NCBI GenBank assembly: GCA_003139545.1
Contig: PLJC01000032.1
Span: 1-46,012 of the forward strand
Direction of reading: 5' to 3'
Length of the DNA: 46,012 nucleotides
Origin: Actinomycetota bacterium
GTDB taxonomy: Bacteria > Actinomycetota > Thermoleophilia > Gaiellales > Gaiellaceae
Position 1 is the stretch's first letter. Each line of letters begins with the position of its first letter. Shown here one piece after another: positions 41,609 to 46,012 of the stretch. The notes beneath the pieces are model-generated. The model had not been told where the DNA came from. It saw only the letters and a program-made list of their open reading frames with translations, and made no database searches. The position numbers and the translations under genes were made by a program.

Positions 41609-42336
41609 CGGTCCTCCAGCGGAGTCGCGCCGCTCCCGCCGCGGCCGAGGACGATGTCCCACGCGTACGCGAGCGCCCACTCGGGCTGCGTCTCGGCGAG
41701 GTCGAAGCGCGCGACGAGGAGCTGGCGCGAGCGCGGGTCGCGCACGGAGTTGAAGATCGGGTCGTACGGGAAGAGCGGGTCGCCGGGGAAGTACATCTGC
41801 GTGACGAGCCGCTGCGTGAACAGGCGGCCGAAGAGCGAGAAATGGATGTGCGCCGGCCGCCACGCGTTGGGATGGTTCCGCCACGGGTAGGCGCCAGGCT
41901 TGACGGTGACGAAGCGGTAGCGACCCTCGGCGTTGGTGAGACAGCGGCCAGCGCCGAAGAAGTTCGGGTCGAGCGGCGCCGAATGCTGATCGACCTCGTG
42001 GCGGTAGCGGCCGGCTGCGTTTGCCTGCCACACCTCCACCAGCGCGCCGCGGACGGGCCGGCCGTCCTCGTCGAGGACGCGCCCCTGGACGACGATGCGC
42101 TCGCCGAGCGGCTCGCCGTCGTGCTGGCGCGTGAGGTCGGCGTCGTTCGCGTCCACGTCGCCCTCGCCGAACACCGGGCCCTCGAGAGCGTGAAGCTCCT
42201 CCGGAAGCGTCACGAGCGGATGCTTCGGCGCACGCCATTGCGTCGACCGGTAGCCGGGGTAGTCGACCTGCACCTCCGGGCCGAGGCTCTCGTCGTCGGG
42301 GAGGACGACCGCACCTTCGTACGGGTCGGCGCTCAT
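41605..42336 (-). CDS. pcaH: protocatechuate 3,4-dioxygenase beta subunit
   Basis: Iron-binding beta chain of 243 aa. Fe(III) ligands are visible as Tyr in AAGRYRHEVDQH, Tyr in PGAYPWRN and the two His of RPAHIHFSLFG. Cleaves protocatechuate between the hydroxyls to 3-carboxy-cis,cis-muconate. YPGYRSTQWRAPKHPL is the typical PcaH N-terminal segment. ATG at 42336 overlaps the pcaJ stop. Confidence 0.95.
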   Translation of the reverse strand: MSADPYEGAVVLPDDESLGPEVQVDYPGYRSTQWRAPKHPLVTLPEELHALEGPVFGEGDVDANDADLTRQHDGEPLGERIVVQGRVLDEDGRPVRGALVEVWQANAAGRYRHEVDQHSAPLDPNFFGAGRCLTNAEGRYRFVTVKPGAYPWRNHPNAWRPAHIHFSLFGRLFTQRLVTQMYFPGDPLFPYDPIFNSVRDPRSRQLLVARFDLAETQPEWALAYAWDIVLGRGGSGATPLEDR

Positions 42337-43034
42337 GCATCTCCCTTCGTGCGCAGCGAGCGCAGCGCGCACAGCTCTTCATCGGAGGGTGGGTCGGTCT
42401 CGCGGACGTCCGAGGCGAGGCGAAGGTCCCAGCCCGTCGCCTCACACGCCTGCTCGGGGTCGACGCCTGGGTGCAGCTGCGTGAGCGCGAGCTCGCCGTC
42501 GCGCGGCTCGAGCACACCGAGGTCGGTCACGACGACGCGCACGCGGTCGCCGAGGCTCGTCGTGAAGTCGAGCTTCTCGACGAACGCACGGCGCGAGTGG
42601 CGCAGCATGACGAAGACGTCGCGGACGCCCAGCGCGATCTCCGGCGCGCCGCCCCCACCGGGAAGGCGCACGGCGGGCCGATCGTAGTCGCCGATCACGG
42701 TGCTGTTGAGGTTGCCGTGCCGGTCGATCTGCGCGGCGCCGAGGAAGCCGACGTCGATGCGGCCGCCCTGGAGCCAGTACGCGAACATCTCCGGGACCGT
42801 GACGACCGCGTCAGCGGTCTCCGCGAGCTCGCCGTCGCCGATCGAGAGCGGCAGCTCGTACGGCTTCGCGCCGATCGTCCCGCTCTCGTACACGAGCACG
42901 CTGTTCGGGGCATGCGTGCGCCGCGCAAGGTTCGCCGCCAGGCTCGGCAGCCCGATGCCGACGAAGCAGACCGCGCCGTCGCCGATCCGGCGCGCGGCTT
43001 CGACCGCCATCACCTCGTCCGCCGTGTAGGTCAC
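42333..43034 (-). CDS. pcaJ: 3-oxoadipate CoA-transferase subunit B
   Basis: Family I CoA-transferase beta subunit of 233 aa. The catalytic Glu lies in LVYESGTIG, and VGIGLPSLAANLA and GAAQIDRHGNLNSTVIGDY are typical. With PcaI it moves CoA from succinyl-CoA to beta-ketoadipate. The related IpdB subunit of steroid ring degradation is an alternative by sequence alone, but the pca context decides. GTG at 43034 overlaps the pcaI stop. Confidence 0.88.
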   Translation of the reverse strand: MTYTADEVMAVEAARRIGDGAVCFVGIGLPSLAANLARRTHAPNSVLVYESGTIGAKPYELPLSIGDGELAETADAVVTVPEMFAYWLQGGRIDVGFLGAAQIDRHGNLNSTVIGDYDRPAVRLPGGGGAPEIALGVRDVFVMLRHSRRAFVEKLDFTTSLGDRVRVVVTDLGVLEPRDGELALTQLHPGVDPEQACEATGWDLRLASDVRETDPPSDEELCALRSLRTKGDA

Positions 43035-43840
43035 GCGGGCACCGCCGCGAGCACGTGCTCGTCCATCCAGGCGCGGAAGGCATCGCGATCGCGGCTGATC
43101 GCGTCCCACGCGAGGTAGAAGTCGTTGTCGCGGTCGTAGTAGCCGTGGGCGTACGACGGGTGCGCGCCGCGCGGCACCACGCACACCGCGCCCACGACCC
43201 ACGCCGGCAGCACGATCGCGCCCGCCACCGGCGTGAGCTCGTCGATGATCTCTTCGACGGTGACGATCGAGCGCGCGGACGCGAGCAAGCACTCTTTCTG
43301 CACCCCGAGGATCCCCCAGAGCTGGACGTTCCCGTGCCGATCGGCGCGCTGCGAGTGCACGATCCCGACGTCGGGCCGGTGCGACGGCACGGCGGCGAGC
43401 TCCTCGCCCGTGAACGGGCACGTGATCCGCGCGACGCGCGTCCGCGCCGGCAGGTCCCCGCCCTCGTAGCCGCGGAGGACGCCGAACGGGAGGTTCGACG
43501 CGCCCGCCGACCACGCCGCAGCCATGCCCGCGTGCGAGTGCTCCTCGAGCTCGAGCGGTCCGGGCCAGCCGTTCTCCACCGCGTCGCGCAGACGGTGAAG
43601 CGAGCCGACGCCGGGGTTCCCACCCCACGAGAAGACGAGCTTCCGCGCGCATCCCATCCCGATCATCTGGTCGTACACGACGTCGGGGGTCATCCGGATC
43701 AGCGTGAGGTCCCGCCGTCCCTGCCGGATGATCTCGTGCCCGGCCGCGTGCGGGATGAGGTGCGTGAAGCCCTCGAGCGCGACGGTGTCGCCGTCGTGGA
43801 CGAGCTCGCGGATCGCGTCGCTGAGGGGGACGATCGGCAC
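43031..43840 (-). CDS. pcaI: 3-oxoadipate CoA-transferase subunit A
   Basis: Family I CoA-transferase alpha subunit of 269 aa. DGDTVALEGFTHLIPHAAGHEIIRQG and SQRADRHGNVQLWGILG match the PcaI/IpdA group. GTG at 43840 shares one base with the aldehyde dehydrogenase TAG stop. Partner of PcaJ downstream. Longer in-frame upstream sequence to 44851 is a shadow. Confidence 0.88.
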   Translation of the reverse strand: MPIVPLSDAIRELVHDGDTVALEGFTHLIPHAAGHEIIRQGRRDLTLIRMTPDVVYDQMIGMGCARKLVFSWGGNPGVGSLHRLRDAVENGWPGPLELEEHSHAGMAAAWSAGASNLPFGVLRGYEGGDLPARTRVARITCPFTGEELAAVPSHRPDVGIVHSQRADRHGNVQLWGILGVQKECLLASARSIVTVEEIIDELTPVAGAIVLPAWVVGAVCVVPRGAHPSYAHGYYDRDNDFYLAWDAISRDRDAFRAWMDEHVLAAVPA

Positions 43841-45300
43841 TAGAACGGGAAGGGATGGCCCTCGCCGCGCATCGTCACCCAGCGCAGCTCGGTGAACTCG
43901 TCCACGACCGCCTGGCCGCCGAACCGCCCGAAGCCGCTGTCCTTCACACCGCCGAACGGCATCTGCGGCTCGTCGGCGACGGTCTGGTCGTTGACGTGCA
44001 CGATCCCCGACTCGATGCGCTGCGCCAGTGCGAAGCCGCGCTCCCGGTTCGACGTGATGATCCCGGCGCTGAGGCCGTACGAGGTCGCGTTCGCGCGGGC
44101 GACGGCCTCGTCCGCGCCGTCGACGATCTCGATCGACGCCACGGGGCCGAACGTCTCTTGCTTCGCGAACTCGGAGTCCGGCGGGACGTCGGCGAGGAGG
44201 GTCGCCTGGAAGCACGGACCGACGGCCTCGCCACCGACGAGGATCCTCGCGCCTGCATCGACCGCTTGCCGAACGCGCCCTTGCACCATCGCGAGCGCGT
44301 CCGCGTTGATGAGCGGCCCGATGATCGTGTCTGGCTCCTTCGGGTCGCCCGTCTTCAGGCCCTTCGTCTTCTCGACGAGCCGTACGACGAACTCGTCCGC
44401 GACGGCGCGCTCGACGATGATGCGGCGCGTAGACATGCAGATCTGCCCCTGGTGGAGGAACGAGCCGAACGCGCTCGCGTTCACCGCGTACTCGAGGTCC
44501 GCATCCGCGAGGACGATGAGCGGGTTGGAGCCGCCGAGCTCGAGCAAGACGCGCTTGAGATGCCGGCCGGCAGCCTCGGCGATGATCCGCCCGACCGCGC
44601 TCGAGCCGGTGAAGTTCAGCCGGCGCACCGCCGGGTGCTCGATGAGCGCGGAGCCGATCGGGCCGGCGTCGCCGGGCGCGTGCGTGACGACGTTCAGCAC
44701 GCCGGCGGGCATGCCCGCCGCGGCGAAGATCTCGCCCCACAGCAGACCGCCACTCCACGGCGACCACTCGGACGGCTTCAGCACGACCGTGTTCCCGAGC
44801 GCGAGCGGCGCGGCGATCGACCGCGCGGAGAGGATGAGCGCCGCGTTCCACGGCGCGAACGCGCCGACGACGCCGACCGGGCGGCGGATCCCCATCGCGA
44901 ACGCGCCGGTGTCGGACGGGATGATCTGCCCCATCGGTGCGTACGCGAGCGCAGCCGCCTGCCGGAACAGGTTCGGGACGAAGAACGACTGGAACATCCC
45001 GAAGCCGAAGGTCGATCCCGTCTCACGGGCGAGCATCGAGACGACCTCCTCTTGCCGACCCTCGAGCAGATCGGCCGCCTGGAGGAACATCCGCTGCCGC
45101 TCGGCCGGCGGCGTCGCCGACCAGGCCTCGAACGCTGCCGCGGCCGCCTCGATCGCGGCGGTCATGTCCTCCGGGCCGCCGGCCGGCGCGGTGGCGACCA
45201 CGTCGCCGGTGTACGGGTCGCGGTCCTCGTACGTCCGGCCGCCCGCGGCGGGCGTCCACGCGCCGCCGATGAACTGCTGGTACGCCTGCGTGGCGATCAT
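43840..45300 (-). CDS. aldehyde dehydrogenase (aromatic aldehyde type)
   Basis: NAD(P)-dependent aldehyde dehydrogenase of 486 aa. Glu in LLELGGSNPLIVL and nucleophilic Cys in HQGQICMSTRRI are intact, and PWNAALILSARSIAAPLALGNTVVLKPSEW is the cofactor region. The context beside pobA and pca genes suggests 4-hydroxybenzaldehyde or vanillin oxidation to the acid, as in Vdh-type enzymes; that is inference. ATG at 45300 overlaps the ABC permease stop. Confidence 0.88.
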   Translation of the reverse strand: MIATQAYQQFIGGAWTPAAGGRTYEDRDPYTGDVVATAPAGGPEDMTAAIEAAAAAFEAWSATPPAERQRMFLQAADLLEGRQEEVVSMLARETGSTFGFGMFQSFFVPNLFRQAAALAYAPMGQIIPSDTGAFAMGIRRPVGVVGAFAPWNAALILSARSIAAPLALGNTVVLKPSEWSPWSGGLLWGEIFAAAGMPAGVLNVVTHAPGDAGPIGSALIEHPAVRRLNFTGSSAVGRIIAEAAGRHLKRVLLELGGSNPLIVLADADLEYAVNASAFGSFLHQGQICMSTRRIIVERAVADEFVVRLVEKTKGLKTGDPKEPDTIIGPLINADALAMVQGRVRQAVDAGARILVGGEAVGPCFQATLLADVPPDSEFAKQETFGPVASIEIVDGADEAVARANATSYGLSAGIITSNRERGFALAQRIESGIVHVNDQTVADEPQMPFGGVKDSGFGRFGGQAVVDEFTELRWVTMRGEGHPFPF

Positions 45301-46012
45301 GGTGTACCCCTTCCCGTAGTGACGTTGCGGAGCCGGTACCCGACCGGCAGAAGCTGGACGTTGAAGCGCTCCTGGACCGTCCCCCAAATGCCCCGCGGCA
45401 GGATGAGGGCGAAGCCTATGGCGATCCCTCCGAGAAGGATGAAGTACCAGACGCCGCCGTTCGGCCCGTACGTCTGCAGGACGTAGAGGGCGACCGCGCC
45501 GATGATCGGCCCCTCGAACGTACCGAGTCCGCCGACGAGGACCATGAAGATCATCTTCGCCGTCCAGTTGATGCCGAAGACCGAGTCGGGCCCGAGCGGC
45601 AGCACCGAGAGCTGCCAGGCGAGAATGATCGTCCCCGCCGCGGCGCAGCCCGCGCCCGCGACGACGAACAGGATCCCCTTGCCGAGCAGCACGCGCACGC
45701 CGACGGAGGCGGCCGCCTCCTCGTCGTCACGGATCGCCTGGAGCGACCCGCCGAGGCGGCTGCGGAGGAGGACGAAGAGCAGGAGCAGCAGGATGGCTAC
45801 GGCGGCGAGCGCGGCCCAGTACGTGTCGTGCAGGCGCTGCGTCGGCGTGTAGCGGAGGTTGAACGGCAGCAGCGCAGATGTGCCGGTGCCGCCGCCGATG
45901 GCCGGGTTGGGGTCGAGGGAGACGAGGATTGCGAACGCCTCCGCCACGACCCACGTCGCGATCGCGAACGCGCCGTGTCGCAGCCACAGCACCACGGCTG
46001 CGACGGGAATTT
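45297..46012 (-). CDS. branched-chain-type ABC permease (LivM-like), partial
   Basis: Continues past the right edge, so the N-terminus is missing; 238 codons are visible. Hydrophobic segments alternate with the coupling loop SRLGGSLQAIRDDEEAAASVGV, the EAA-like signature of LivM. KMIFMVLVGGLGTFEGPIIGA is also typical. It heads into the aldehyde dehydrogenase by a 4-nt overlap, so the pca operon is co-transcribed with an importer, probably for aromatic acids. Distinct from the LivM at 15372-16259. Confidence 0.88.
   Translation of the reverse strand, partial: IPVAAVVLWLRHGAFAIATWVVAEAFAILVSLDPNPAIGGGTGTSALLPFNLRYTPTQRLHDTYWAALAAVAILLLLLFVLLRSRLGGSLQAIRDDEEAAASVGVRVLLGKGILFVVAGAGCAAAGTIILAWQLSVLPLGPDSVFGINWTAKMIFMVLVGGLGTFEGPIIGAVALYVLQTYGPNGGVWYFILLGGIAIGFALILPRGIWGTVQERFNVQLLPVGYRLRNVTTGRGTP

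Noticed and set aside
43855..45486. 543-aa plus-strand open frame opposite the aldehyde dehydrogenase
   Set aside because: Antisense to a fully conserved aldehyde dehydrogenase gene; no recognisable domain and biased composition.
1..46012. CRISPR array
   Set aside because: No regularly spaced direct repeats were seen on either strand, and no cas-like gene is present.

Overview
The window is G+C-rich DNA whose gene style suggests an actinobacterium: GTG/TTG/ATG starts, long operons whose genes overlap by 4 nt, several probably leaderless genes, and a GntR/FCD regulator. A member of Thermoleophilia is plausible, but that is inference. Nearly everything between about 2.1 and 36.9 kb is a catabolic locus for CoA-thioester chemistry. 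From about 37.9 kb to the right edge lies a second, even more G+C-rich block, the protocatechuate branch of the beta-ketoadipate pathway.

Layout. 0-2.1 kb: a tyrosine recombinase and a frameshifted sigma-70 remnant. 2.1-9.0 kb (minus): a seven-gene operon with an acyl-CoA dehydrogenase (ACAD), two crotonase-fold proteins, a large/small ACAD pair, a short-chain dehydrogenase and an MFS transporter. 9.0-13.7 kb (plus): a second large/small ACAD pair, a thiolase and an MFS transporter. 13.9-18.4 kb (minus): a complete branched-chain-type ABC importer (binding protein, two permeases, two ATPases). 18.6-22.3 kb (minus): cupin, VOC protein, FAD aromatic-type hydroxylase, amidohydrolase. 22.7-29.8 kb (minus): NDP-forming acyl-CoA synthetase, a two-subunit glutamate-mutase-like adenosylcobalamin mutase, MaoC hydratase, ACAD and the mutase chaperone MutL. 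29.8-32.6 kb: an alpha-methylacyl-CoA racemase-like protein, a BadI-like ring-cleaving hydrolase and a BadH-like dehydrogenase. 32.7-33.4 kb: the only regulator, a GntR/FadR-type protein. 33.4-36.8 kb (minus): a second cupin, two amidohydrolases and a Rieske protein. 37.0-37.9 kb: an IS3 transposase remnant and two tRNA 3' remnants. 37.9-46.0 kb (minus): partial ABC permease, aldehyde dehydrogenase, pcaI, pcaJ, pcaH, pcaG, pcaB, pcaD, pcaC, pobA.

How the parts fit. Seven promoters of the left locus carry copies of an 11-bp motif, AGTRTAATNAT. One copy is a near-perfect 17-bp palindrome and one directly abuts the start codon of the GntR gene. I read this as a single autoregulated regulon that ties import, ring opening, beta-oxidation and the B12 mutase together. 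BadH/BadI-like enzymes and paired ACADs resemble the cyclohexanecarboxylate/pimelate route, so an alicyclic or terpenoid-like acid is a reasonable substrate guess. The mutase keeps the cofactor-contacting Lys/Glu of glutamate mutase but lacks several of its substrate-binding residues. No methylaspartase gene is present. It is therefore likely to be a carbon-skeleton mutase for a different substrate, and this is the most promising candidate for an undescribed system here.
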